Source: Coptis chinensis (Eukaryota > Streptophyta > Magnoliopsida > Ranunculales > Ranunculaceae). From it: a stretch of DNA of 64,000 nt. Below are positions 35,839 to 48,719 of the stretch, one piece after another (position 1 is the first letter of the stretch; every line of letters starts with the position of its first letter). Made by a program: the position numbers and the translations under genes. The stretch lies in NCBI GenBank assembly GCA_015680905.1, contig CM027377.1, positions 64,811,501 through 64,875,500 of the forward strand. The letters run 5' to 3'. The notes beneath the pieces were generated by a model that had not been told where the DNA came from, ran no database searches, and was given only the letters and a program-made list of their open reading frames with translations.

Positions 35839-37226
35839 CATCATGGATTGAAGGAGGAGAAGAGCTTGGTTGAGCACCTAAGGAGGAAGCACCTTTCTCA
35901 CCCTTCATTTCTATTTCTTTTATTTTTCGTCATTTTATTTTGTTGTTATTTCGTTATTGATCTATTTTCTTACAAATCAGGGTGCAGAGCCATGAACCTG
36001 AAGAGGAGCTGAAGAAGTAGCTGGAAGACAATCGACTTTGGCCGGAGTCAAGGGGCGTTCGTGCGGGCTAGCCAATGGGCGACCGCCCAGTCACCTCCAG
36101 TGACGTGGGTCCAGTTTTTTGGCTGCGTGGTTGGTTTGTGATGAATAGTTGTACACTGAGCCCAGATTGTGTAATAGAGTAGGATAAATTAGTGGAACTT
36201 GTTTATAATAGTTAGAGATAAAAAGAAAAACGAAATGTTTTTAGGAAAAATGGTTTTTGATTGATTTCTTATGATGAACATGAGTTAAACTTGGTTTAAG
36301 TTATACACTTACCAAGGGGTTAGAGTTTTAATTACCTTGGGAAGTCCAAGTGTGTGAGGCAAGGAGAGAATCATAGCTTACACACTATGGATCAACTTAG
36401 CAATCAACACTCTTCTAAGTCCATTTGACTCTAGTTAATCTAAGGGATTAATCTAAAACTAGTTAATTAGATTAGTATAATATTAGTTTAGTTTTAAGTT
36501 TGGGCCCTTAAAGACAAAGTTGTATAAATTGTCAAAAACCCAACTTGTGGGCTTTTTAAGTGGACTTTTATTGTAACTTAAAACTGGGTAAAGCTCGAAA
36601 GGTTGGGCTTGATTCTCAGATCAAGCGCCAACCGACGTCGCCTTCACCCCAAGGGTCGTGTACGCACACCTTGGGCGGTAATTTCTAAACCTCCTTGCTA
36701 CAAAGTGTAAGAGGATACTTGTGTGTTCAAGCATGCTTATATAATTGTTTAAAATTTACTTTTCGCACTGCAATTTATATTCGTTCATAAGGCTGAACCC
36801 GAGCCATAACAACCATTGGGAAGTCATTATCCAATGTAGTTAAATTAGACGTTGCTTGATTCTTGAAGCCCTAGACCAAAAAAATTAATTAAAATCAATC
36901 AACTAGAGCCTAAAGTAGTCACGCTCCTCCAGAAAAGGACAAAATTATAGCCACGAGGATTCAGAGCAATCAGTTACTATATTCTGGTGGACCAACTACC
37001 TTCCTTACTCCCCTCCCCCAGATTCATCGTGAGTGAGATTCTTAGTAGCACACCACTTGGTGAAGTGAGTGCATACTCTTCTGAGACGTGTAGTAGAGCC
37101 ATCCTAGTCTCGCGCCCAATTGTTCTCCTTAACAGGGAATAGTAAATTATACACCAAAACAAATATTTTTAAAAATCCAAAAAAATGAATTTCTACTGCT
37201 TATACATCATCATTGATTGAGCATTC
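35839..37226 (+). other. Leader region of a non-autonomous element
   Basis: No coding frame is supported. A segment at 36615-36690 with CCCAAGGGTCGTGTACGCAC and ACCTTGGG resembles one at 48085-48150 in the next element, so the leader is shared between related elements. Confidence 0.45.
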
Positions 37227-38745
37227 ATGTCTTATCAATATGCATTACAACCATCATGGAATTACAATGCAACCCCAAAACCTTGTTCTTTTTGCGGTAG
37301 TTCTTATCACTGGTTATCCCATTGTCCATCATATACCGAATTCGAGTCTACTACGGGAAGTCCTTATGATTATGAACCTCAATTTTCAAACTTCTTGAGT
37401 ACCCAATACACTTAAGAGTTTTCTAATCATGTCAACAATTCATGGAATTCCACCACAAATAGTCAACCACCATTCATATATCCATATGGTCAGTCAGAGT
37501 ACGATTTCACCCAAAACCCATTACCATTCATATCTATATCAAATTTATATTCCACTACACCATCCATCACAGACCAACTTTACCAGGAAATGGCCAAGCA
37601 AATAATATTAATTTAGTAAATAACAACTACCTTATGTTTTCTCCAATCTGATTCAAAAGATTCCACACCTGAGACTAATATTCTTCCTACCAGTCTAGAA
37701 CCCAACCAACAAGAGAAACAAGGAGTTACTATAACAAAGCCCATTGGTAAAGCCCATCCTGATCATATCGATATTAATGATCAATTAAAATTCCATCACC
37801 ATCCACCTGATTATCGTGTGAATTCTAGATCTTATGATGATGACTATCTGCCTAAAGTCATAGTTTCCCTCACATGCCTTAACGCATTATCACCCATAAA
37901 TGAGAAAACTTCGATAGAAAAAACTCAAGAGCATGTATTGGACTCGACACATTTGGAAAATGGCATTGAGAAAATTTATGAAGATCTAGGTAGAGAGGAT
38001 AAAGAAAATGAAGTGCTTGGAAAAGAGGGAGAAAATACTATGGTGGAAAGTGGATTTCAATTTAGTTTGGCCATTAATGACTTATCGATGGAACAAATTT
38101 GTGACATCCTTACTATTGCAGATAGGAACCACAATCTTGTGGAAACACCAAAACTAGATGAAGAATTCTCTGAGTCCTTGAGATCATGTGAAGAACCACC
38201 ACCCAACCATCACCATCCCAATTTAACACCTCTTGAAATCCAACCTCCATTCATAAAAAAATCTACCCATTTCTGAGGACTGCACCACTAAACCATTTAA
38301 AAAAAAACCTCAAATTCGCACTTAAGCCAATTCCCCTTGAGATCCTTCATAACTTTTTAGACCTTCCCAATAAAGAGACTTTGCCCAACATATATACTCA
38401 CGAGCCTATCATTCCAGTTGATGAGAACCCCGCTTTGATTGAAGTGCCAGAAAGAGGAAACAAAATCTATGGTGGAATATGGATCCCAATCTAGCGTGGT
38501 CGTTGTGGACTTAACGATGGACGAAATCGATGATTTTCTTAAAGATGCCGACACTGATCGACCTCGATTTTGTACATACACCCAAGCTAGATGAAGAGTT
38601 CTTGGAGTTCTTGAAAGGATGCGATGATGAACCCATCATTCAAGTGGTTCAAAAGCCTAGAATGTCATATTTCGCATCATTTGAGCTTCCTGAAGAACAA
38701 CCACTACCACACTCACACTCTTTTGGACATACAATTCAACTATGA
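37227..38745 (+). pseudogene. Gag-like zinc-knuckle protein remnant
   Basis: The first frame (37227-37415) holds a zinc knuckle, CSFCGSSYHWLSHC, after a short Tyr/Asn-rich start. The second (37818-38276) has HHHPPDYRVNSRSYDDDY upstream and an acidic central part ending in an ETPKLDEEFSESLRSCEE block. A related module follows in another frame (38467-38640: MVEYGSQSSVVVVDLTMDEI, HTPKLDEEFLEFLKGC). Stops and frameshifts separate the parts. No protease or RT follows. It resembles gag-region proteins of Athila-type non-autonomous elements, and the family is otherwise unknown to me. Confidence 0.55.
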
Positions 38746-40400
38746 CAGGTTATTGCATAAGTTCCATGATGGGTTATTGGGTTGCATAAACTTTCTCTTA
38801 TCATTCTGCATCTTACACTCCAAATGCATCATTTCATTATGTTTGGGGGTGTATGCTTTTACATGTTTTTCTATAAAGATCCCCAACTGTTTAGATTATT
38901 AGTATATAGCTAATAACATATCATCCATCATATGCATATAGTCTTGGGGAATCTGACTTAAAACGACCCCATATATAGTCTTGAATATCTGACTATAAAG
39001 GATTCATGTTATATTTTCTCAATGCATTCCATGGGAGTGCATCATTAAGGTAACCGAATCTCACCACTTTAAGGGTGTGGTTGTAAGTTTCGGAGCCTTA
39101 ATAAGTCCACAATATATCTTGCGCATTCCACGTTAGCACTTTTACTCGTCGTTTGAGTAGTGTTCCCCTATGGAGCAAGTATACAATTTTTCTTTTCTTT
39201 ATTTTACACTTCTTTTTAGAATAGATTTTCTATTTCTGTCATTTACAATTCCTATCTTTACTTCCCTATTTTATGTTTTTACATAAGCATTTTTCTTTCA
39301 ATCTCACCTTTGATGCTGAGTAGTCTTTCCTCTATAAAGAAGAGATGTGAAACAAAGTAGAGGGCGATGGAGATTGAGTAAATTGTCTTACGGTTGTCTC
39401 TCATGGTTGTTTAGCATGTCTTGTCTTCCATAGGCATGCCATACCATAGGATGGTTAGTAGCTGGAGCCCTTGATTTCGAAAACTTTTTCCTTCTATGGG
39501 TGATTTCTAATTGTTTTGAGCTTTGTCTTTCTCTCTAGTTAGAATGGCTTTAACTAGGGCTAACTAGAGAGTAGGAGAGGAGAGACTAGATTATCTAGAA
39601 AGAGAGCTAGTCCTCTTCACTAGATTTGCCTACTTGCAAAACAAGAGGTGGAAGATCTAGGGAAGCTAAACTATGGGATGGTTCGCAATTAGAATCACTT
39701 AATTTCAAGCACCTTCTATTGGGAGGATCACTTTCATCATAGTGATTTTTCTTAGTAGTTTTAAAGTTTATATTTTTCTGTCATGGTAACTTAGGAACAT
39801 AAAAACCAAAAAAAAAACCCCCCAAAAACAAATGTTTCTTCATTTCTTTAATAAAATTGTTGTTTTCACCGCGCTTATAAAGATGATTCTCGATATATCA
39901 ATAGTTAAGTGATTTTTCAAAATGGGCAATGGATTTCACATAGACCAACCCTTAGAAGTACGCAATCTCTATTATTCTAAGGGCGGTTTGAGGATCAGTT
40001 ATGTGGTACTAAGGGTCGCCTATATCACCGAGCTATTCACCCGGGTCAGAACATTCCATGTCTTGCGTATTAAATCCCCCAACTCACATAACTGAAGCTA
40101 CAGTCTGACTGGATTGGGTTCAATAAAAAGTCAGCACGAAAGTTGCCTGAGATCACCAGTTATGGTTTGTTTTCAAAAACAAGAATTGAATCATGGCTTT
40201 TGAGTATGAGTATCTTTATAACATCTCTCCATAGTTTTCAAAACTAGAGGATATAAAAATGAAAATTATACGCCCCGGAGTAACCAAAATGATACCGGAT
40301 CAACATATAATTTTATTTTCTTGTTAAAACCTCTATATGGTTAGAGATACCTTTAGATTGAGAAAAACAATTACTGAAAAAAAAAAAAAAAAATCCACAC
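38746..40400 (+). other. 3' non-coding region of an Athila-related element
   Basis: It has a GTTTGGGGGTG motif near 38848, a conserved block at 39047-39105 (GGTGTGGTTGTAAG), and a segment at 39920-40155 (GGGCAATGGATT, GGGCGGTTTGAGG, TCTGACTGGATTGGGTTCA, GAAAGTTGCCTGAG) that recurs at 62660-62885. It ends near an A-run at 40377-40394. No coding frame is supported. Confidence 0.6.
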
Positions 40401-40441
40401 ACACATTTCATGTGTCTGTATAGATAGTTGTTTACATACTT

Positions 40442-40640
40442 TCACTACTACAAAAATGCAATAAGATAGCGTTCATTTAATAGAACTTATAAAAAAAATG
40501 CTATGCATTTTGGAAGATAGTGTTTATCCATCTAGTGATATGGTATGTTTGTAACTGGAACACTAACAATTGCGTTTGCACGAAAAATGCAATAAAATCA
40601 ATTGCGATTTCTAGTCACTACTATATAAATGATAGGCCTT
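40442..40640 (+). mobile_element. CACTA transposon end fragment
   Basis: CACTACTACAAAAATGCAAT is a typical CACTA (En/Spm) terminus, and AATGCAATA-type words repeat in the next 160 bp as subterminal repeats. No opposite end was found, so this is a truncated copy with an unclear right limit. Confidence 0.5.
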
Positions 40641-40768
40641 TGTCGGACTTCAACCCAAAATTTTAGCCCACTTCAACTGAAATTCCCAAAAAACTGAAAT
40701 AGCCCCCGCTTTTTTTTTTCTCTCTGTTCCCTCTTTCCCCAAACAACAACCACTATCTCTCTCTCTAA

Positions 40769-40962
40769 GAGCATTCCCAATGCAAGTTAATATTAGGGGA
40801 AATTGAGAGTTTTCACCTTTGAATACCAAAAAATCCTTGCCCAATGCAAGGGTGATAAAGTTGGTGACTTGTAACTAAGTCACAACGAGGGTAGCACTTG
40901 CTGCTGAGATTTTCACTGAGTTGTGAGCTTTGGACGTAATGTTTTATTCCATCTCGTGTGTG

Positions 40963-40993
<31 letters not shown>

Positions 40994-41293
40994 TAATTTT
41001 TTAAGTTTTTTTTCCGGATGGAATGTTTCAAAACATTCCGTCTCACATGTTTTTTCAGGTTTTTTTTTGGTTTTGTTTTTTTTTTAACTTCAGATGGGAT
41101 GTTTCATTCCGTCCTACGCGTTTTTTCAATTTTTACATTCAGACGGAATCAAACATCTCGTCCGAGATTCAAAGTCACCTCTGCATTGCATTGGGCACTC
41201 TCACCTTGCATTTCACCAAAACGGTAGCAAAGAGGGGAAATTTAGCCTATGTGGAGGTGAAAAACACTGACTTGCATTGGGAATATAATGCTC
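40769..41293. mobile_element. PIF/Harbinger-like MITE, 525 bp
   Basis: GAGCATTCCCAATGCAAGT at the left and an inverted copy with a 5-bp insertion at the right bound the element. TAA flanks both sides (40766-40768, 41294-41296). It holds a GT then T run (40958-40995) and inner inverted copies of TTGCATTGGG and of GGAATGTTTCA words. Confidence 0.8.
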
Positions 41294-41296
41294 TAA

Positions 41297-43698
41297 GGCA
41301 AAACCCTCTCTCCACCACCACGTCCAAAATCTGAGAATGGAACTTTGAATTTTTTGGAGATTGAATTTTGAAACCATCAAATCAATCTTGCTGCTGTCAC
41401 AGGGGGAGAGTGAGAGGTACACCTCATGCTCAAACAAAAAATCTAAGTGTTCGGAATAAAATGAAAAAGAAGGGACGACTTTGGGGATTATGATCTTCTC
41501 TACTAGAAAACGGAGAAAAAGGAAGGAGGATCCATCTCTTCATCATCTAGCAAAGAAACAAAACAAAATAAGGAAGACACATGGGTTCAATATATATTAA
41601 TTGTTGGAGTAGAAATTGGAGGAAATAAGGGAGTTGGAATCAAGTTCTTGGAGGGGAACGAATTAAAAGCCTCAACATAGGGATTCGATACTCTTATTTC
41701 CACTGTACGGTCCACTATAAGAGCTAAGTTCATTTAACCACTCTAGTGATTTCTATGAATATATATTAAGATGGTATTGAAGTTTAGAATCAGGGAATGC
41801 CTCGAGGTTCATTTAATTAGTTTACTCCATATCTCAATTCTATGGCAATTTGGAGTATGTTAAGCATATGATCAATTGTTTCAATTAAGTAGCAGTGAAT
41901 AAAAATTGTAGAAAACACAAAACCAACTGAGCTGAGAAATCATTGAGTGAAAGGTTGAGGCTAAGGATCTTATATACAAGGGAAATCGAGGAGGGGTTTA
42001 GAGTTATTTTTGGATTCTGCCCATGGGCAGGTAAGTGGTTACTTGTGAAGTTTATGGTTGTTGTTATTAGATATGGATATATGCATAGAGTTATCATTAC
42101 ATTCATTTTGTTATAAAAAATCTATTCATTTTCATTACTATTACTGTAATTATTGTCGATCACTTTGAGCATGGTTTGTTGTTGAGATTTTATTTGTTAA
42201 TTTATGATTATGCTTTGGAATATTGGTCGTCGGCAAGCTAATCAGTATTTTATATGGAAAGGGTAAAATTCATTGCCACACATAAAGGTTGGTAAGGTTT
42301 ATCATTTTATAATTGTTTTGTTAAAGTTAAATAAAGTATTACTCATTGTCTTCATATCTAATGTTGACCGTCAGAGTGTAAACAACAGGGACAAACAGGT
42401 CCCTCTCTGTACAGATCAGAAATGGTGAATTTAAGATAAAGAATAATGAAGGTGGAACCTCAAAATCTTAAGGAGTCTTTTAGTAAATCTGGTCGATCTT
42501 TAATACAGTATGGTAGTGTGCTTCTTGTGTGTTAATATTTTCTCTAGTAAATTCATCCTATTGTACTTCTAGAACAATATGATGTTGATTATTCATATTA
42601 ATTATAATATACACTTGCTCCATTTAATTTATATATGATGTCATGGAGTGTTGTGCAAGGGTGAAATGCCAATTTAGGTAAGCAATCGGTTAGCTGACAT
42701 TACAGAATTTATTTTGATGGGGTTGTATATATTTGGTTCGTGTTGTATATAGATATGTTTTGGTTTTCAAACTCTGTAAAGTTATATATAACTTGGAAGG
42801 GTTGATATATGAATATTAGGTTATGTTGATTTTCAGATTATGACAGGTTTTAGGTATATGAAATATTGAAAATACAAAGGAAATTCTGCCGGATTTTTTT
42901 TTGTAGAAAAAAATATATATGATGGTTTATCGTTAATTTTAAATTATTATATTGAACGTAGTCTTATCAACGTCTCGAAATCTTTATTAGATTTTGGGGC
43001 GTTACATTACATCTTTGTGATTTTTTATTTGAACTAAGGTTACTTTTTACTGGTTTCTTGAGTTCATTGAAATACTTAAGAATTTGTTCAAGTGATTCTT
43101 TTTATAGAAAAGTTAGGCCTGATTCTTATTAGTGTAATCATTTTATGAAGTGCACAATACTGTGATTAGTTTTTGTTTACTTCTTTGTTCTATTTTTAGT
43201 GACTTGTTTGTTATTTAGTTTTGGCGTTGGTTTATTTTTCAGGTGGCTCAAGTTCAACTAACCAGACGGTACTTTGTTAGCTATACTATGGATTGTTCTT
43301 AACAAAAGATAAGCACGCTCAAGTGGTCGGTTGCTCAACTGAATTTTTCCTTGGTGTTTTAATAAGGACTCAGGTAGACATGTAGGGGTCTATAAGAATA
43401 ATGGTTTCATTCAATGAGGTCCTTAAGAAGATGTAGTGGCGAGCTGAGTTATTCAAACTGATATTTTAGTGCCCACTACTCTTTGATTTCATATCCACCT
43501 TACATATGTAGTTAATGTTTTAATATTGTTAATTTTGTCTCTCTCCGTGTCTATCCATTTTTCTTTGTTGCTAATGAATTCTTTACACGTGGAGACTTTA
43601 GAGGATCAATGTGCATCTAAGAGGTTTCAAGCAATGTAGATGAAATTTAGTACACCTTTTTTTGTTTGTTTGTTCACTTATTGTTCTTTAGTAGTTCT
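41297..43698. other. AT-rich stretch, nothing recognised
   Basis: About 2.4 kb without a supported gene or terminal repeat on either strand. It probably contains old repeat remnants. Confidence 0.5.
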
Positions 43699-44898
43699 TG
43701 ATAAGTACCAAAAATTGTGTTTTAAACCCCGTAGAGACATTACATTTGAGCCAATTATGTGTTTAATAAATGTAAATTAATTATATTTTCATGTTTTCAC
43801 AGGTTTCAACATACAACAATAAAATACACAAAAAACATGCGTTTTAGCAAGAAATACAGCCAAATAAAGCTTAGACTTGAAATCTTCAGTATCATCTCAT
43901 TTAAAGCTCCAAACTGCCATCAAAGCTCATGGACTCAGAGAACCATGAAACAAGTTGAAGAATCCAAACTTGAGTCCCTAAGCCAGCTAAAGAAGAGATT
44001 TTTGGATAAAAAACTTAGTCAAACTGACCTAAATCAGCCCGAAAGTCAGGAGAAAACTTCAAATGGCGATATCTTCCGTCTCCTAACTCTAATTCAAGCA
44101 TTTGACCAGCGAAAATGATCAGCGTGGAAAACTCTATGTAACTGTATCTAGCTTCCAAAAAATGGTCATACAGTTTGGAATATGAAGATAAAGCCAAAGG
44201 CTGTTACTATTTAGTCCAAGCCCATTACTATTCCAGAGAATATTTCTAGAATATTTCCTGGGATATTATATTTTATTTGTAACTGTTAGATTTAGATTAG
44301 ATGGATTGAATCTAGTCCGTCTAAAAAACTATAAATAGAAGGGTCTAGTTTAGTTTTTTTTATGGAATGGTTAGCATTCCATCAGTAGGAGTAGAGTAGT
44401 TTACTGCTTTCCTAGTGTAATGAATAATTTAATTTCCAGCTTTTAATTAAAATATTTTTAATTTAGTTTTATTTTCTGTTAATTAGAATAACACTTTAGT
44501 TATGTGATCTCGGAGCAGAAACTCTGCATGAGTGAAGATTATATCCGTTAGGGAGGGTGTTTCGATAATTATAACGATTAGGAACCGAGTAAGTTCACCC
44601 AGAGATGGGGTTTTGAATCGATTCCATGTACTAATAACACTCCTTCAGAGATGAAGAGTCATTATTAGGGATAAAAAATCGAGACTAACTCTTTTAACGG
44701 AGATATGATTCGCTCAAACGGATTTTCTATCTCTGAAATCCAAAGTCTATTTTAGTTTATTTTCATCATTTTCTCACCTAAATCCACTTTCACAAACATC
44801 ACGTGATCGAATTAGTTTTTGTTTATAAATAAATTTTTGCAATTTTATTGAAATGCGAATGAAATGATAAACCCGACCGCTGTTTTATAGAAAGATCA
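43699..44898 (+). repeat. Athila-type LTR, copy 1 (1200 bp)
   Basis: It starts TGATAAGTACCAAAAATTGT and ends AAAGATCA directly before a primer site. A TATAAATAG box is at 44330-44338. The frame at 43759-44118 inside it is not considered a gene. Its second copy is at 51112-51781. Confidence 0.8.
44330..44338 (+). promoter_or_regulatory. TATA box of Athila-type LTR copy 1
   Basis: TATAAATAG lies in an otherwise AT-rich U3 region, about 560 bp before the LTR end. This segment is deleted from LTR copy 2. Confidence 0.65.
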
Positions 44899-44899
44899 A

Positions 44900-44911
44900 T
44901 GGCGCCGCTGC
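44900..44911 (+). promoter_or_regulatory. Primer-binding site after LTR copy 1
   Basis: TGGCGCCGCTGC resembles the Athila primer site TGGCGCCGTTGC and follows the LTR end by one base. Confidence 0.75.
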
Positions 44912-45605
44912 GTTTTCCATAAAATTTGCAAAATAAATTAATTTGGTCACAACACTCCAATAATCATTTCTATTCCCTCCACAATTTTTCATTTTGCTCT
45001 AAACAATAATTCAATAATTAAGAAAACACCCATAAAATTAGCACATTTGTAGTTATGGGCCTACTTTTGGGCCTTTCTTTCTAAAATAAAAAATAAAATA
45101 AAATAAAAAACACAAAAACTGAAACCCATCTTCTCTTCTTCCCCTGACTTTTCTTTCTCACTGATTGATTGAATTCGATGCTCGCTGGTGGAGAGTATTT
45201 TTTTGGTTATTGGGTGCTACGTGGTCTGATGCTAATGGTGGTTGGTGATGGGATGATGCTGATGTTGGGGGTGCCTGACGGTGGTTGGTGGTGCTGCCGG
45301 TTGATGCCAGTGTCTTTGTATAGTGAAAAAGTTCAATGTAGTGGTCGTTGGTGAAAGCGAAGAAGGTGACCCTGTAGTTGTGTTGATGGTGAGTTTGTAG
45401 AGAATTCTGTGTGAGCTTCTGGTCTAGTATGGTGGAGATAGGTGTGAAAGTGTTTGTGTGCTATGGTGTATGTGTGTGAAGTATGTTGATCCCTTGCAGT
45501 ATGAAGTTTTGGTGCGTATGATATTAGGTGCTATCTTGTTGTTGTTGTTGTAAAGGAAACACTGAAGACGTTGGTGGCTGGAGTTATGTATGAGTTAAGA
45601 TGAAG
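44912..45605 (+). other. Leader of the Athila-type unit
   Basis: The first part, to 45247, is repeated almost unchanged at 51795-52128. The remainder is GT-rich (GGTGGTTGGTGG words). No coding frame is supported. Confidence 0.6.
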
Positions 45606-45629
45606 TTGAAAAATGTGTCTGTGAGTGTT

Positions 45630-47440
45630 TAAAAAAATAAATCCTGCAACTTTGAGGTTGCATAAAGAGAAAGGTGAGCTGAGTATTATTGACCCTAGGG
45701 TATGGAACAAAGCGGCCTACTGCGGCATGGTGTTCAAGGTTGCAACTAAGGATGAAACTCTGTGGACAAAGTGGACTTGGGAGTACCACATTTGACAGAA
45801 ACATTTATGAACTATGAGGATTCTTTCGGATTGTTCATGGGTTTGGAGGAGTATCCTAAAACATAGGAAGATTGCTCGGAAGTATATTAGATGCTTGATT
45901 GCGAACGGGGAAGGTACAAGTTTATGGCATGATCCTTGGATATCCTCTATGTTGCTTATTCATAATGCACAGGCTAGAAATCTCATTCATGTTCCAGATG
46001 ATGCTAAAGTGAGCGATCTGATCACAAACGAAACATGGAATGAAAAGGTTCTTAACTTGCCAGACGGTGAGTTAAAAACTAAAATCCTGCAGACCTCCAT
46101 CAATGTTAACATGGCCCAAGACTTGGTAGTGTGGACTACTACAAGCTCAGGTAGGTTCTCCACAAAGTCAGCTTATATGTCCATCAAGAAGATGAGAGAA
46201 AAGGTTGTTTGATACAAATTGGTGTGGGGTAAGTACAATGTTCCAAAACATTCTTTCATCACCTGGTAACTGTTTGCGGGTTGCCTTGCTACCCAAGATC
46301 GGTTGATTCACAGAAAGGTTCTCTCTCATTCAGAGTGTTGTCTGTGTGACGATCATCTTCCAGAAAATTCAAAGCATCTCTTCTTCAACTGTGCATTCAC
46401 AAAAAAGATTTGGGCTGTAGTAAAAAATAGATTGGGGCTGGGAGTGGTGCGCGAGTCCTCTGCTGAGTGGCAATTTCTTTTGCACCTAACTAGATCGAAC
46501 TTGTTATCGAGTGATATAGTTAGAACTATGATTTGTGCAACTGTGTATGGGATTTGGAACAAGAGGAATAGGAGGAGATTTAGGAACAAAGCACACAATG
46601 CTGAGTCGATTAGCAGGTATGTCATAGAGAAGATGAGAACTTATTTGTAGTGAGTTATCAAGACCACTGAAGACTCCTCTCCAGCGACTAGAAGTTTGAT
46701 TGCGAGACTTGGTATCGAAATCATGATAAAGGTGAGAGCACATGAACTAGTTAAGTGGACGAAACCACCACTTGGGTTTGTCAAAATTAATGCAGATGGG
46801 TCGGTGACTGAAGACTGTGCTGGATATGGCGGTATATTGAGGAAACATGAGGGTTCTCCCATACTCTTATACATGGGTAATGATAACTTACGATCGTTGA
46901 TTATCCAAGAGTTAAAATGAATAGAGGCGGGTCTCCTGGCAACCCTCAGTGTGAACTGTAACATGATTTTGGTTGAGTCCGATTCTATGAGAGCTGTCCA
47001 AGTGATAAATAGAAAGGAGGTAAGTCCTTGGTACTGTCTTGATACAGTGGAAGCCATCTGGAGGCTCATGACCCATTTTGGCTCGGTTAGTGTGTCCCAT
47101 GTGTATAGGGAAAAGAATAGAGTGGCAGATTTGTTGGCTAAGTCTAGTACTACTCGGGATAGAATTATAAATCTAGGAGTTACCTTGGTTAGTGTGCCTC
47201 CACTCACGTATGAGCTTAATGTAATTGTGGAGGAAGATGCTATTGGTAAGTTGTACCAAAGAGTTTGATCAATACAGGTTGGGGTCTGCCTAACCACAAA
47301 TAATCGTTTCAAAAAAAATAAAAAAATAAAAAATGTAGTGAGTAAAGATAGTGCGTAGGTTTTAAAATGAAGAGAGTATTCAATTATGGTTGTTGGTTGG
47401 TGTGGTGCTCCTGTTTATTTGACTGTGACCTCCTAGCTTT
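45630..47440 (+). pseudogene. 5'-truncated LINE (L1-type) with RNase H
   Basis: LINEs copy themselves by target-primed reverse transcription. Only the pol C-terminus remains: WRSILKHRKIARKYIRCLI and SLWHDPW, then the zf-RVT zinc domain (LATQDRLIHRKVL, CCLCDDHLPENSKHLFFNC, 46270-46400) and an RNase H domain (46760-47268) with KINADGSVT, a stop at 46918 within the Glu motif, LVESDSMRAVQ and NRVADLLAKSS. Further stops lie at 46210 and 46648. An A-rich tail is at 47311-47332. A 24-bp direct repeat (22 identical) flanks 45630-47440, suggesting the insertion includes about 108 bp after the tail. Confidence 0.75.
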
Positions 47441-47464
47441 TTGAAAAATATATCTGTGAGTGTT

Positions 47465-48715
47465 GTATGAATGTGCATTTACTGCCTTTGGGTCCCAAAT
47501 CCAAAAGCATTATTGGGTGCTAATGGCAAACATGGGGCACTAACAAATACAATTATTGACTTTTGTCTATTTTCACATAAGAGGATGGGTGGTTGTTGTC
47601 ATTTAATTGGGTGATGCTGCCGTGTGCACGAGACATGTGGATGCTGCCACTACTTCTTGCTACTAGTGAATGCCTTGATGCCAAAATGCAGATTTAATCC
47701 TTGAGGACATTGGACTCTACCTAATGAACCAACGAAAAACGGACTTCCGACTTAATGCCTTTTCGCCTGATCCTACTGCTTACTCCCACGCTTGATTGTG
47801 CCGAAAGCACACAGATTGTGGCCCCCGATTTCCATCATCCAAGCACCACATTAAAAAAAAAAAAAAAAGAAAAAAAAAAGTGAACAATATTAAGTTAGAT
47901 TTTTTTACTTATGTAAATATTTTTATTTTTTGTAAATATATTCGTGTAATCAAGCCCTCGAAGGCCCAAACTCTGTAACTTATTGGCATTCTGCCTTATT
48001 TCGGCCTGGTTTGTGGGCTTCTATATGTTTGTGATAATTTTCTGAATAACAGGTGAGTGGCATTGACCCCAAACTGTCAACAGGTCAACGACCACTCAAG
48101 TCATCTTCTACCCAAGTGCGTGTAAGCACAACTTGGGAAGGTACGTTTCTTTTAACTCGCCCTTGAATCTCCTGTCAAAGGATTATATGCAATCTCCAAA
48201 CATTTTTAGGCTATTTAAACAAAAATCAATCTTAGCCTATTTTGGATATGATATGACAACATGTTTTGAATTAACGAGCATGATTAGAATTCCTTTTTAT
48301 GATTGCTTAATAATTTTGCAAAAATGATGAACTTTGAAAACATGCTTTTATATCGGGTATCTGAAACATACTTTTAGGGAATCTACTACATGCAACAATT
48401 TCCTACCATCACGGTAAATCAAAATGTAGACCAACCTAAGAGTAACAAACCTTTACCCTTGCATACAAGAGATAAATCAATCATTTCCGTTGGTGAGACC
48501 AATCTTTCAACTGAACATCTTCAAAATACTAGTTGTCCTATTTGACCTATCTGAGCTTCATGAAGAACAACTTCTGATGCATTTTCATTTTCTATCTCAA
48601 CACAGGTGTGCAAAAATACCATTTTTTTTGGGAGTACTCGCTAAACCCCCAACTTTTTCAACTATTACCTTATATTTGATCGAGAAACATGACAATCGTC
48701 TAGGGGAATCTAACA
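47465..48715. other. Internal non-coding part of the Athila-type unit
   Basis: An A-run lies at 47853-47879. A segment at 48085-48150 resembles 36615-36690. Nothing coding was recognised. Confidence 0.45.
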
Positions 48716-48719
48716 TATA

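Noticed and set aside
43759..44118. 119-residue open frame
   Set aside because: It lies wholly within an Athila-type LTR and its second copy is interrupted by a deletion.
47853..47879. A-run as the tail of a SINE
   Set aside because: No RNA polymerase III box A or box B was seen upstream and no target duplication was found.
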